A stretch of DNA of 64,000 bases from Gordionus sp. m RMFG-2023 (taxonomy: Eukaryota > Nematomorpha > Gordioida > Chordodea > Parachordodidae): contig NC_088775.1 of the NCBI RefSeq assembly GCF_954871325.1, positions 36,619,561 to 36,683,560 of the forward strand. The letters run 5' to 3'. Every line of letters begins with the position of its first letter. Position 1 is the stretch's first letter. Shown one piece after another: positions 46,598 through 58,807 of the stretch. The notes under the pieces are model-generated. The model made no database searches. It worked only from the letters and a program-made list of their open reading frames with translations, and was not told the origin of the DNA. The translations under genes and the position numbers were made by a program.

Positions 46598-46960
46598 ATC
46601 AGAGGCCTGCAGGTTAAGTTAATCTGGTCTGAATAGTCTCGATTAAGCTAAGGGTACTCGATAATTTAAAACCACAAGCCAGGCCAAAAAATGAAAAAAA
46701 ATACAAACCTGAGTCAGTCATAACCGAATTATATTTATCAGCTTAATGATTTTTAATTGTGTCAATTAACGAGCTGAAAAACACGACGGATGCTTTAAAT
46801 ATGTTATTCTTCTCATATTTTAAAATAAGACTTGAAATAAAAAACAACCAAAATGACCAAAAATAATAGAGATTTCTAGCCATAAAAAAATAGCAATATT
46901 TTATAAATCCATACCTGACTGTGCGAATTTTTTTTTACGAGGCGGGGCTGATGAGGTAAA
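46598..46960. mobile_element. Eroded GGCCCGG-family copy
   Basis: The left end ATCAGAGGCCTGCAGGTTAA matches the family end CAGAGACCTGCAGAGGTACC. The right boundary near GAGGCGGGGCTGATGAGG is uncertain. Confidence 0.4.
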
Positions 46961-47104
46961 TTAACATTATACAAACCGAGCTTATAAATGATGTGCAAAT
47001 TTAGCTTTATATATGATTTATTTTATGAATGAATATATTTAATTACTCAAATTTAGAGTTTGACATTAGAATATTTTCTGGCGTTGTTAAAATCTGCGAT
47101 TTAC

Positions 47105-47275
47105 GGGATATTTAAAAAATGGCGAAATCAAGATTTTAGTCAACATTGCCTAAACCTCGAGATTTCTCCAAAGGATGGCAGATAGGTTTGACTCTCTTTT
47201 GGCTAAATAACAAAGCGTAAGTAATATTGGTTTGAAAAAATCTTGATTCCACCATTTTTAAAAATGGGCTAGATC
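47105..47275. mobile_element. Small inverted-repeat element (MITE)
   Basis: The left arm TTTAAAAAATGGCGAAATCA and right arm TGATTCCACCATTTTTAAAA are inverted partners of about 28 bp, around a GC-richer core. No coding, superfamily unknown. Confidence 0.55.
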
Positions 47276-47430
47276 GAGGTTTTTAATCAAGGATTAAAAT
47301 AGAACCGAACCGTTAAACCGGTTTTATAATCTTGACTTTTTAAAAACCTAAACCCAATCTGAAACGTTGAAAATTTTGTCAAACGAACCTCTAATAAAAA
47401 TATCCTGTGAACCGTTTTGGATATCCTAAC

Positions 47431-50020
47431 CAGGGTTATGCATTTGACAGGTCAAATACAATTCGATTAATTGACCGATATTTGACGGTCAAATACGATC
47501 AAATTCAAATAAATGTGTTTTACGCCAATATTATTATTATCTATATATATAATATATTTAAAAAATGAATCTATGTAATATTGTATTTCATAATATTTTT
47601 TTAATTCATTCCCTAGTTAATGTTTCGGTCTCCCTGGCAGAGTCTTGTTCCGATTCATATTTAATAACATTATTTTCTTTAATATTTTTAATAAATCTTA
47701 AATTATGATATATTCTTAGCAATTTTCCTGTTGTAGAAGTCTTTAATCGATTTCTGTTTTTCGTATGAATATTATCCCAAACCGACCAATTTCTTTCTAA
47801 GAACTAGGAAATATTAGTAAAATATTAGCACTTCTCTTAATTATCAAAGCGCATTCCACCAACTTGAGGCCTAAATCTGATTGTTTCTAATGGAAGTTAG
47901 CGCTTTCCACATGTGGCTATTAAATATGCCGCTTTTACTTCTGAAATTTATTATATCATTTAAAATATTTTAATTATCATCACCTTGTAAAATACCTTAT
48001 TTTGTATTATATCACATGCTTCATCAAATTTAGTACTAGTAAGATATTCCCCTTGATGTTGGGGGTCAAATAAATAAGCAGCATTGTGAGCACATGTATT
48101 TAGATCATTTTTTCTCTTTTTAAACATAATTTTTATTTTTATATAGTCAAAATAGAGAAATATAGAATCATGGCATGTTTATATTATGTGTTTTTCCAAA
48201 TTAAGCATCTCATTTTTTGCGCCAAAGTACATTTATCCCCTTGCACTTACAACAATTAAGTAGCTAAAGGTTGGAGCATAGCTAAAAAATTTTAATTTTT
48301 TTCCAAAATATTTCTCATTTAATATATTATTGGTAATTTCTATGAGACAAATATCACATACAGCTTCTTCAACAACTGATGCTTTCAGAGCTTTCTTACA
48401 TATTTGTATTTGCTCCATACATTATATTGACGATGCTCATCTTGTTTGGCTAATTGTACTTAATGTAGGTATACATGCTGATTCTTATGGTAAAATACTG
48501 CAGTTGGTATGTGTTTATTCTTGATAAATTTAACAATTTTTTTAATTATTGAAATATGGTAACTGAAGTCGTTCAATCGTTCAAAATCGTGAAAGAATAG
48601 CTGCAATTTATGCGCTGCACAATCATAGAATTGTATATGATTATAAGTAGATTCAGATTTTAGAATTCTCCAGGGTGCTTTCATGTTAGCGGCATTACCA
48701 GTAACTAATAAATATACTCTTACTGGATTCAATTCATGAATTACATTTTAAAATTCCTGGGCTTAATATGCCGTATGGCGATTTCTCAGTATTTAAAAAT
48801 TTGTAGAATACTGGAACAGGCGTCATCACCATATAATTAATAATACTCTCGTTTTTGATGTTACTCAAGCCATCTGATATAATTGATAAATAAGGAGCTT
48901 TATCTATTATATCTGCTGACTCTCGCCTCTATATCTGCTGACTCTTTGTCTTGAAGATATCCAGCCAGCTGCCTTCGTCTGGGTAAAGTGTAAATAGAAC
49001 GTTATCTTTTAACTTGGATGTAGGAATTTGCAGTGATGTGGAAAGGTAAATTGCTCACATATACAGCCTTTGCATACATTTGATCGTGCTCATTTTTTTC
49101 TTTGGGATTCATTCTATCTATGAAACCTGTTATACAAGATTGAGATTTACATTTAATCCTTGACTGTAGATTGATCAGAGTTCATGGAATCAAATTTTCC
49201 TCAGTCACAAGACAAAATAGCCAATTTGATAATAATTCTCGCTAATTTCACCAAATTCTTTATTAGCGCTATTACAAATTACATTTGTGTGATTTTCTCG
49301 AGGTTCATATTTTGGAATTTGAATAAAATTTTTCATTAATTATGACAGGGCACATAGTACAGCTGATTAAATAAATGCTTGACCATTCTATCAACGTGGG
49401 TAATATAGGATATCTTGCAAAACCTGCATACCGCTTTAACTGATTTACCATCGCGTACTTCTTGAAAATGTTTCCAACTTGATGCTTTGGTTTAACTATA
49501 ATCTCGAATATATAAAAATTTAACTATAAAAGATTTTGAATATTGTAAAGTTAATCAATCTTAATTATTTTATAATTATCGATCAATTATTTCAATAATT
49601 TGGCTTAATATTATATAAAATATAATATAAGATATAACTTTTTACCAGAATTGAATAAATTATTTTGTAAATCTGACCAGAACAACTAATAAGAAAATTA
49701 ATTTATATATCAAATGTAGCAAGTGGAAGTAAAAGAAATGAGAATTAATATAATTTATACTCGGCTAAATATTAAATAAATTTAAATTTATTATAAAATA
49801 AACCATGATTTAGCTAAATTATATTTATATATTTTGGTAATAAAAAAAATTCTTTTGCTTTTATATTATAAAATTTTTATATAAAATTATAATTAAAACG
49901 ATTCTTCATGACACAAATATATTTTTATATAAATTGTCTAATAAGATTGATAAACATGCTTTTAATGCATACTAGTATTTGCCGGCCAAATACTCCTCCG
50001 GTACCGACATGACAGCCCTG
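47431..50020 (-). mobile_element. Family II hAT, copy 2, uninterrupted relative
   Basis: It starts CAGGGTTATGCATTTGAC and ends ACATGACAGCCCTG, with GGTCAAATAC-type subterminal repeats. Minus-strand remnants include a DUF659-like block (48460-48732: VTGNAANMKAPWRIL and CAAHKLQLFFHD) typical of hAT transposases. It contains the pre-insertion site used by hAT copy B near 13953. It has many breaks, and no clear target duplication was seen. Confidence 0.8.
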
Positions 50021-51524
50021 CATAACTCTTTTAAAAACTATCAATAATCAATTTTTGATTGTCAGGAACTATTTTTATATTTTGATATTTGACTCAGCCA
50101 CCCAAATTGGCGTAAAAATTGTCCTCACCCATAGAGTTTATTCTTTCTCTTTATAGACATCATATTTTGAAGAAGAGTAGAATACGGCCTGGTTCAATAT
50201 AATAGTTATGAAATTTTTAAAATATGTTCTTCACTTTCACTTTACATAACTTATAAATTGGTATACCAAAAGGTTAGATCAAAGGTCCGAGCCGATATTA
50301 TTATTTTTACCAAACGAACCTGAACCGTTATTTTTATTTGAACCTGAACCGAACCTATATTCGTGATGGTTCGGTATTCAACAACAATAATATTATATAG
50401 CAGATATAGTATACTCTGCCTCAATAAAAAAAACCTTCATGCGCATTATTATATCTAAAATTAAATAAAAGAATAAAGGCGTTAATTTTTTCTAAAATGA
50501 GGTTTTAGGAAGTTATGGCACAATAAATTATTTATATCAAAAACTTTGAAACATTTATTTTCCTCTAGCCATTTCAGAGTTATGGCAAGATTAAAAAATT
50601 AGACGTCATTCTATAAATGAACGACCACACATTATATCTAATAGTATAATAATATATTTTAGCAAATCAATCTACAGTTTGATTGCTTTTAAAAATCATT
50701 TGATATTATAATAATAATAATACTTAAATAATACCAAACTTTAACCTTTTTCTATGTTCCTTCTTTTGGTTTCTAATGATTGGCGGAAAGCGATGAAAGG
50801 TCTTTACTCAGAGATTAGCTATTGATGCACATGCGAAAAATGGAATCGCAAATTTATAGATGCAGGTGCTTTTCAAGATATTATTCGAAGACAAATAGCA
50901 TAGTTATATATTCTTGAGAGTTTCGAGGGAAATCGAGAAAAATATGAATTTATCAACAAGTTTTAAATAAATAAGAATAAAAAAAACTTAAAAGCTTCGG
51001 AGATATCCCAATAGTGTATTTGTCTCTCAAGATTCTCTCAAAATTTACTTGTAAAAGAAGTATTCATAAACTGGATTATGAATTTTATAAGGTAAAAATA
51101 TTAGTTTATTATTTTGCTTTTTAAAATCCCTAAGACTAATAACAGCCTTCAAAAAAATTCGATTTAATTGAATCTTGGAAATAGAGAAGTGGGATCAAGT
51201 AAAATATAGTGCGATTCGGGACCTCGCATAAATGATATCATAAGAATATTTTATTTTAGTCGTCAAAATATAATGGTTTGTTGGTGTTTTAGATAAATTT
51301 AAAAAATTTCCAACCGATTTAAAAAATTCGGGAATAATTCCTAAACTATAGACACAGAGTTATATATTTTATTTGAAATTAATCTTCAACTCGTTGTAAC
51401 AATTAGCATGTATACCTCTGTTGGTTGATTTATACATCTCTCTATTTCCACAGTTAGGTAACGCACAATTCCTTTAAATGTTGTTAAACGACTCGATTTG
51501 AGCCGATTTTTAAAAAGGGTTAAC
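50021..51524. other. AT-rich gap with eroded element traces
   Basis: A GAACCTGAACCG patch near 50320-50360 resembles the ends of the 41444 hAT family. A GC-richer run at 50780-50960 has protein-like fragments but no assignable frame. Confidence 0.35.
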
Positions 51525-52427
51525 TCAATTTTTAGCCGGAAAAATATTTCCTAAGTATCGAGATTTCGCTAATAGATATCCAATCATTGTGCCACCTATG
51601 AGCAAAATCTTCTGGCTTATTCTTCTAGATAAAATATAGTATTTGAGTGGAAGAGCGATGATGTTTTGTGATCCACGAGATTATTTTGACCCTTAAAAGC
51701 TTAATCTTATTTAGTAAAATTAAAATATATCTTGATATTTTAAATATGATACTTGTATCTCTATCTAAAATACATTTTTTTAAATAAAGAATTTATATCC
51801 GTATCTTAATTCCTATATAAAGGACCTGTCCAACTCTAAGCACACTCCTATCGCAGGCATATCTAGAATTTCTGTGGGAATTTTTCTATAAATTTTTTCG
51901 GAGATTATGCCTAATATACTTTTTCTTAAAATGGGGTGGGGGTACTTCTGTGAGAGTTTTTCCATAAATTTTTTCGGAGATTAGGCCTATTATATTTTTT
52001 CTTAAAATAATTTTTTCATTTTTTAAAAAAATATTAAAATGCCTTTTTTTCTAAAAATTTTGAATTTATACTTAAATCGTTATTTATAGTGACATATTAT
52101 ACATTATTTAGGATAAGAGGGTAGGGGCAGTATAGAGGGATAATTTTTATTAGCAACTGATTTTTTCAGTCAAATTTACTAGGGAGGAAACGTTTCGTGC
52201 CCCTCCTCACTTGACTATGACTCCAACACTAAAGCGATTACGCTTCCTCTTATCAATCATGTTGTTGACCTTGATATCCCTTTCTAATAAATAATTATCT
52301 ATTGTTTCCATCATATAAGAACTAACCTTATTTACAATAATTTGCTAGTTTTTATATGCTATTTATACCTGACTGACAATCAATTCAACATCGTCATTTC
52401 CGTCTATAGGCGTTCTTCTTCGATTTC
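51525..52427 (-). CDS. Possible R-SNARE-like gene fragment, three exons; or a decayed element
   Basis: Exons in consistent phase: 52369-52427, 52211-52326 and 51525-51624, with introns of 42 and 586 nt. They encode NDDVELIVSQ, then MMETIDNYLLERDIKVNNM, then a short hydrophobic run (KILLIGGTMIGYLL) and a tail to TGA. LLERD flanked by heptad hydrophobics resembles the zero-layer Arg of VAMP-type R-SNAREs, and a C-terminal membrane helix would fit. Doubts: the membrane helix is short, the spacing is about 10 residues less than in VAMP2, and exon 3 is also open in another frame. The first two exons share one frame across their intron, as a decayed single ORF would. Confidence 0.28.
51875..52009. 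repeat. Two tandem copies of a 76-bp unit
   Basis: AAATTTTTTCGGAGATTA with flanking GTGxGAxTTTTTC and GGCCTAxTATA recurs 76 bp apart with few differences. It lies in the last intron of the possible R-SNARE-like fragment. Confidence 0.7.
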
Positions 52428-53128
52428 CTTATAGCATGAATCTCGGATCGATATATAAGTGTAGACTTTATAAACTGACTTACATAACATTGTCCTTAAT
52501 TCTATATTTTATTCAATAGTTTATCTTAATACTATTATACCCAAATCTAGCAAACTCATCTATCCAGAATTCATCCTTACTTTTATTTCCTCTCTGTTTA
52601 TATAATAGAAAATAATATTAAAAGTAACACACCAGGATTTACAACCCCCTCCCCCCACCCATTTTGGATAACTACTAGGCCTCGTATAAAATCTCGAAAT
52701 GTATTTTATATAATTTTTATATCTATTTTAAATATAGTCTGGAATGATTTCGATAATATTGTGCCACAGGTTGAACTGGACTGATTTCTTAAATATTTCG
52801 CCATAAGTTAATTTTAATTTTTAAAAATTATTTTGCACAAATGCATGTAAATCCAGTTATAAAATTTCTTAACGAACCAGAAATTTAAGAATCAGAGAAA
52901 AGTGTAAATAAATCACTAAAAGAGGGAAAGGATTATAATTTATAGCACGTCGCATAAGGAAATTGAAAGAATAATTTTGAGACAGCGCAATACCATTATT
53001 ATATTTATTGATTATTTGAGATTTTTTTGTCAACACACGAAATAAAATTATATGATAATAAATTTATAATAATAATTGATTTTTTTTATTTAAGAGAATA
53101 TTTTTAGAAAAAATTATTCATTTGATTA

Positions 53129-56100
53129 TCACACTGACTTGAATAAAAGAATAGCTTCGTTATCCACATAAAAATACAGGAAATTTCCAGCTTCGTGAGC
53201 TACAAAACTGCCAAAATTTTTGCCCACCACACAATGCCAAGTTGGACTATGAACTCTAAAAAAATTTTTGATTATAATTAATAGATAAAAAAACAGTTAT
53301 TTATATTTAATATATCTTAATACTTATGGGATAGGAGGACTCGAAAAGCCGAGCAAATAATAGATAAGGGTTTCTGCATGATCATGATTTAAAATAAATG
53401 TTTATACTACTTTATAACCATTCTTTTTAAGATTTTAGCCAAAATAATATTATGTGAGCCTGGAGATTTTGCTCATAGTTAAAACTGAAATGCTAATAAT
53501 AATAAAATCTTTAAACGCTCTTAATAATAATAAATCCTCGGAAAAAGTATTGAATGCTCAGATTAAAAACTGAATTACTAACAAAATTAAAATGGTCAGA
53601 ATAATATATATGAAAGCTCAGAATTTGCTTAATTAGGAAAATAAATTGCTATAAATCAAATTATATTTAAAATAGGAGACATAACTATCCCCTCCCAATG
53701 CATCTCTAACAAACAAAAAAGGTTTGAGCTATTAATTTTTACTTTATAAATATTGAAGTATAATTAAGATGAGGGCGATGGCGCAATATAAATTACAATG
53801 TATTCCTTTTCAAACATTTCTTTCAGAGCTATGATATAAATATTTTCCATGATTATAAACTTTATGGAAAGCAATTTTTAATATTTAAACCTCCAAATTT
53901 GTTTTATGATGACTTTTCCATTTTTTTTGAAAAAAATTGTTAAAAATAGCGAGCAGCATATCGGGTTAAAACCTGCCCATTGCAGATCGCATTTAATTTC
54001 ATATTTATAAATTAATGTTAAAACCTAATTAATTCTTATGCCTCAAAGAATATCGTCAATTTTTAAATATGATGCAACTCAATTTTAAAACAAGTGGTCG
54101 GTTATTATTTTTTAGTGCTATTATAATATGAACATTTTATTTTATATTTATTTAAATATATATCAATAAATTTAAATTTAAAAGGAAAAAATTATATAAA
54201 TAATATACTTAATTTAATAAAACTTTAAAAAATGCCAATCAAAGAAGTTGGAATAAAGGCGAGAATTGTTTTAAATTTTTCAGTAGAAAATAGTTAAGTG
54301 GATATTTTAAACATGCATATTTTTTTAAATAATTCCTATACCCTCCCTCCCATTTTCATAGAATGATGATTAATAAAAGAGTCAAAATATCATTATGTTG
54401 CTTTCATTTGATACCATGTCGAGTTATATAGAAAAGTTTTCAAAAGATTTTTCTTTTCCCACTTAGACAACAGGTAAAATTTAGAGGAGTGATAACTAAC
54501 AATGCTATTATTAGAGATATTTTTATGAGTTTTCATTTGATAACCTGATAGAGAGAGTATGAAAAATATTTCCACTCTTCCCTCCATAATTTAGATCAGA
54601 GTGTAATTAACAGGTCCGAGCAGACGGGGGGGGGGCGAGTGGCCCCCGAAATTAAACAATTTTAGGGCCGCCAAATTTTGTAAAAAACAAGAATTTTTTT
54701 GTATCCACTAGTAGTGTTGTTAATCGGCTTAGCCGAGTCAACTCGAACAGAGCTGACCCAAATTTTGGGTCGTTTTTTTCGACCTCGACCCGAGTTCAAG
54801 CCGAAAAAAACGACCTCGACCCAAAATATGGGTCGTTTTTTTTCCACCTCGACCCGAGTCCAAGCCGAAAAAACGACCTCGACCCGAGTCCAAGCTGAAA
54901 AAAACGACCTCGACCCAAAATATGGGTTGTTTTTTTCGACTCAGACTTGTAGTTTGGTTGTTTTTTCCGACTCAGACTTGAAATTTATTTCTTTAAGCCA
55001 TTGTATAAAAATATATTTTGCAATCATGTTAAATTAAAATTGAAGATGTACCATAGGAAAGTGACAATTGTCATAATCGTCATTTTTGAACTTTTTAAGG
55101 CAAATGGGTAAAAATATATTTTGTAAACATGTTACATTAAAATTTCATTGAAGATGTACCATAGGAAAGTGACAATTGTCATAATCGTCACTTTTGAACT
55201 TTTTTTAAGGCAAATGGGTAAAAATATATTTTGTAAACATGTTAAATTAAAATTTCATTGAAGATGTACCATAGGAAAGTGACAATTGTCATAATCGTTA
55301 TTTTTGAACTTTTTTTAAAGCAAATGGGTAAAAATATATTTTGTAAACATGTTAAATTAAAATTTCATTGAAGATGTACCATAGGAAAGTGACAATTGTC
55401 ATAATCGTCATTTTTGAACTTTTTTGAATTTTTTTAAGGCAAATGGGTAAAAATATATTTTGTAAACATGTTAAATTAAAATTTCATTGAAGATGTACCA
55501 TAGGAAAGTGACAATTTTCAAAATCGTCATTTTTGAACTTTTAATTTTTTTAAGGCAAATGGGTAAAAATATATTTTGTAAACATGTTAAATTAAAATTT
55601 CATTGAAGATGTACCATAGGAAAGTGACAATTGTCATAATCGTCATTTTTGAACTTTTTTAAATTTTTTAAGGCAAGTGGGTAAAAATATATTTTGTAAA
55701 CATGTTAAATTAAAATTTCATTGAAGATGTACCATAGGAAAGTGACAATTGTCATAATCGTCATTTTTGAACTTTTGAATTTTTTTAAGGCAAATGGGTA
55801 AAAATATATTTTGTAAATATGTTAAATTAAAATTTCGTGAAGATGTACTATAGGAAAGTGACAATTATCATAATCGTCATTTTTTAACTTTTTCGAACTT
55901 TTTTTAGACAAATGGGTAAAAGTATATTTTGCAAACATGTTAAATTAAAATATCGTTGAAGATGTACCATAGGAAAGTGACTGTCATAATCGTCATTTTT
56001 GAACTTTTTTCAATTTAATTGAAGCAGATAGATAAAAATATATACTGTAAACATTTTAATTCAGTGATGAAAAACCTTGAAAAAAATTAAAATAGCCATG

Positions 56101-58807
56101 TTGATAATTTTTTTGGAATATTTTGAAGAAAATAAAAAAAAATTCGAAGTATTGTAAAAAGTGGTTAATAAGACGCTACTTTATCGAAAAAATAGCGGAA
56201 ACTCTTATAAAAACAGGCTTTGAAATACTAATTATAAATAAAATCAGTTTTCCAAAAAAAAATAAGTATTTATATGAGATAGTTTGCCACAATGAATCTT
56301 TTTCTCGGGTTCTTCTAACTAAAATATTAATATAACATGTTTTACAAATAAGATTTTTACTATTTGATTAAATATAGTTTTAAAATAATTATGACTTTTA
56401 TCACTATTCTATGGCTTTTATTGAAATTTTAATTAACTAGTTTATAATTTATATTTTAACCATTTTCTTCAAAATATTCCAAAAAGATTATCAACATGGC
56501 ATTTTAATTTTTTCAAGGTTTTTCATCACTGAAAAATTGATTTATTACAGTATATATTTTTATCTCTCTGCTTCAATTAAATTGAAAAAAGTTCAAAATT
56601 GACGAATATGACAATTGTCACTTTCCTATGCTACATCTTAAACGATATTTTAATTTAACATGTTTACAAAATATATTTTTACCCATTTGCCTAAAAAAAA
56701 TTCGAAAAAGTTAAAAAATAACGATTATGATAATTGTCACTTTCCTATGGTACATCTTCACTGAAATTTTAATTTAACATGTTTACAAAATATATTTTTA
56801 CCCATTTGCCTTAAAAAATTTTAAAAATGAAGATTATGACAATTGTCACTTTCCTATGGTACATCTTCAATGAAATTTTAATTTAACATGTTTACAAAAT
56901 ATTTTTTTACCCATTCGCCTTAAAAAAATTTCAAAAATGACGATTACGACTTTTGTCACTTTCCTATGGTACATCTTCAATGAAATTTTAACATGTTTAC
57001 AAAATATATTTTTACCCATTTGCCTTAAAAAAATTCAAAAATTACGATTATGACAATTGTCACTTTCCTATGGTACATCTTCAATGAAACTTTAATTTAA
57101 CATGTTTACAAAATATATTTTTACCCATTTGCCTTAAAAAAATTCAAAAAAGTTCAAAAGTGACTATTATGACAATTGTCACTTTCCTATGGTACATCTT
57201 CAATGAAATTTTAATTTAATTTATTTTTTAGTTAATTTGATTATTTTATTGAACTTTTATAAATAATCTTTAAAAACGATTTAATTAAATTTTCAATTAG
57301 CAAAGAAACAAGATAATCGGTATGTAAAAAAATATAATAAATTTATTTCAGAAAAAATGGACTTCTATTTATGATTATTTTGTTAATATTTGGTCTATTT
57401 TTTCGTAAAGGTCCTTCTTTTGTAGTTAATTGCTACGTGGCACTTTTCGGATATTCTGATAAGTCTATTTAAAATAAAAAAGTTTACATCATATTCTTCA
57501 TTTAATACACCGATTTTTCAAATGGGCTCATTTTAAATTACTCTAATCTAGATTGAGTTATTATTTTAATAAAGATAGATTCGACTTTTGCTTAATTTAA
57601 TATATACTATATAACATGCTAGTTTCAGTCCCATAAAAGACAAACTTAATATAAAAATAGTGTTTAGTGAGTTGAATTGTTAGACGCCATATAATCTTTT
57701 ATTTCATAACCATAGAATTTTCAAAATGGGAAGAAGAAACAAATTTGATTCAGGTGCTGAGAAACGAAAAGAAAGAAGAGCGACGCTACATTTATAATTC
57801 TCCAAAAGGAGCCATTTTAAAATACTTTAAAAATAAAAATGCGCCAACCAGAAATACTCGATAGCCATCTCGATGATGAGCACATTGTTATTCATATGCC
57901 AAAAGATTCCACAAAAGTCCCTGTTTCACATATTTCTCATTCTCATCATGACGATCGCACAGAAGTCACTGTTTCATATATTTCTCACTCTCATTATGAC
58001 GATCTAGCAGAGGTTGCTGATTCACATATTTCCCTCTCTCATCATAGTGCAAGCAAAATGACAATATTGAATTAGAAAAAGCAATTACTCAGAGTATTAC
58101 TAGATCAAGCGAGAAATTTGTTGGAGGAACGTTTCCAGTAGTTAAAGCTATTATAATTTTGGATTCTTATTAATATACCAAAATTAATAAATGCGCAGTA
58201 AAGAGCATTTATGATTAAAATTTAATAAAATATACATGTTTTTGGTTCTCTTCCCAAAAATTTATCAAATAAAGCTTAAAAAATTGTGTTTTTTTAAGGG
58301 GCCTGCCAAATTATTTTTTACCCTGGGCCGCCAAAAGTATCGGCACGGCGCTGATTAACAAAGAGTCAAAATAAAAATATTTTCTTCAATTCGATACCTA
58401 TATCGAACTAAAATGGTCCATTATATGATTTCCCAACTTAATAGGCCTGACCCAGGTTTTATAAAATATATTTCCCGGGATAGGTTTATTTTAAAATAAA
58501 ATTTTACGACTTGGTCAGGGCAAGCAGATTTGAGATTATTAAAGGAAGAAATATTCAATTTTGAGCAATCAAGGGAAAAAAATAAGCGTTTCAGTTTTTA
58601 TTCTGAACAAAATAATAAAAAATTTTTTAAAATAAAGAACATAGAATAATAACAAATAATTTACCTGTCCATTTCTTCTTTAATAGTCTTTGCAATATCC
58701 TTCTCCTGGCTATGCCTGTTCATGGCACCTTTGGCAAATTCTACAGCATCGTTTTGCATCACCTCTGGCATATCAGCTGCCTTCAATTTTACTATATGCT
58801 GAGTCAT
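53129..58807 (-). CDS. DYNLL: Dynein light chain LC8 type, complete, two exons
   Basis: LC8 is a homodimeric hub light chain of cytoplasmic dynein that binds linear motifs in many partners. Exon 1 (58665-58807) encodes Met to residue 47 with [14 protein letters not shown] and [13 protein letters not shown]. It ends AG/GTAAAT in phase 2. Exon 2 (53129-53255) starts after TTTTTTTAG and encodes [19 protein letters not shown], then [17 protein letters not shown] and TGA. The spliced protein is 89 aa, exactly the usual LC8 length, with the TWHCxVGxNFGS signature intact. It is divergent (for example Gly-Asn-Phe-Leu where most have Lys-His-Phe-Ile). The 5409-nt intron contains a hAT and a foldback satellite element. 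I see no disabling change. Confidence 0.95.
53256..54610. other. LC8 intron, 3' part, AT-rich
   Basis: No coding. A diverged direct repeat (GTTTTCATTTGATAAC and CTTTCATTTGATACCATG, near 54400 and 54530) and an eroded GGCCCGG-type end (CCATTGCAGATC near 53978) are visible. Confidence 0.4.
54735..54975. repeat. GC-richer tandem repeat (CGACCTCGACCCGAG unit)
   Basis: CGACCTCGACCCGAGTxCAAGC and CGACCTCGACCCAAAATATG alternate with AAAAAA spacers, about six units. The repeat produces long open frames on both strands (54662-54847 minus, 54699-55037 plus) that are not genes. Confidence 0.8.
55002..57215. repeat. Foldback element with ~110-bp satellite arms in inverted orientation
   Basis: The left arm (55002-56050) has about ten direct copies of a 108-118 bp unit beginning AAATGGGTAAAAATATATTT and containing GACAATTGTCATAATCGTCA. 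The right arm (56545-57215) has about six copies in the opposite orientation. Between them (56065-56540) is a second, inner inverted repeat (TTCAGTGATGAAAAACCTTG and its complement, then CATGTTGATAAT) around a 350-bp core. Each unit also holds the palindrome GACAATTGTC. The arms could pair over more than 600 bp. Confidence 0.9.
56123..56335 (+). pseudogene. Core frame of the foldback element, perhaps a Harbinger transposase N-terminus
   Basis: A 70-codon frame with [23 protein letters not shown] and a final [11 protein letters not shown]. The pattern (Lys/Trp/Arg-rich start, an EL-D helix, then F..LL..I) is reminiscent of the segment before the DDE domain in PIF/Harbinger transposases. The match is weak, and no catalytic part is present. 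Confidence 0.3.
57726..58150 (+). pseudogene. hAT (ZMYM1/DUF4371 type) transposase N-terminus with His-rich repeats
   Basis: It opens [18 protein letters not shown], matching the SGAxKRKxK start common in DUF4371-type hAT proteins. After a frame break, a second frame (57839-58075) carries three copies of an about 20-residue repeat with the core ISHSHHDD ([32 protein letters not shown]). The catalytic region is absent. Confidence 0.5.

Larger units (their letters stand above)
54611..58353 (+). mobile_element. hAT element in the LC8 intron, enclosing the foldback element
   Basis: The left end CAGGTCCGAGCAGACGGGG, with TTAGGGCCGCCAAATTTTG, mirrors the right end TGGGCCGCCAAAAGTATCGG followed by CACGGCGCTG. 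An 8-bp duplication is not clean; the flanks share ATTAA. Only an N-terminal transposase part remains on the plus strand near the right end (57726-58150). The rest is replaced by the satellite foldback. Confidence 0.6.

Noticed and set aside
54699-55037. 112-codon open frame and its antisense partner
   Set aside because: Produced by the CGACCTCGACCCGAG tandem repeat running into the first satellite unit.
55002-57215. Could the regularly spaced repeats be a CRISPR array?
   Set aside because: Units are about 110 bp, diverged, adjacent without unique spacers, and in a eukaryotic intron.
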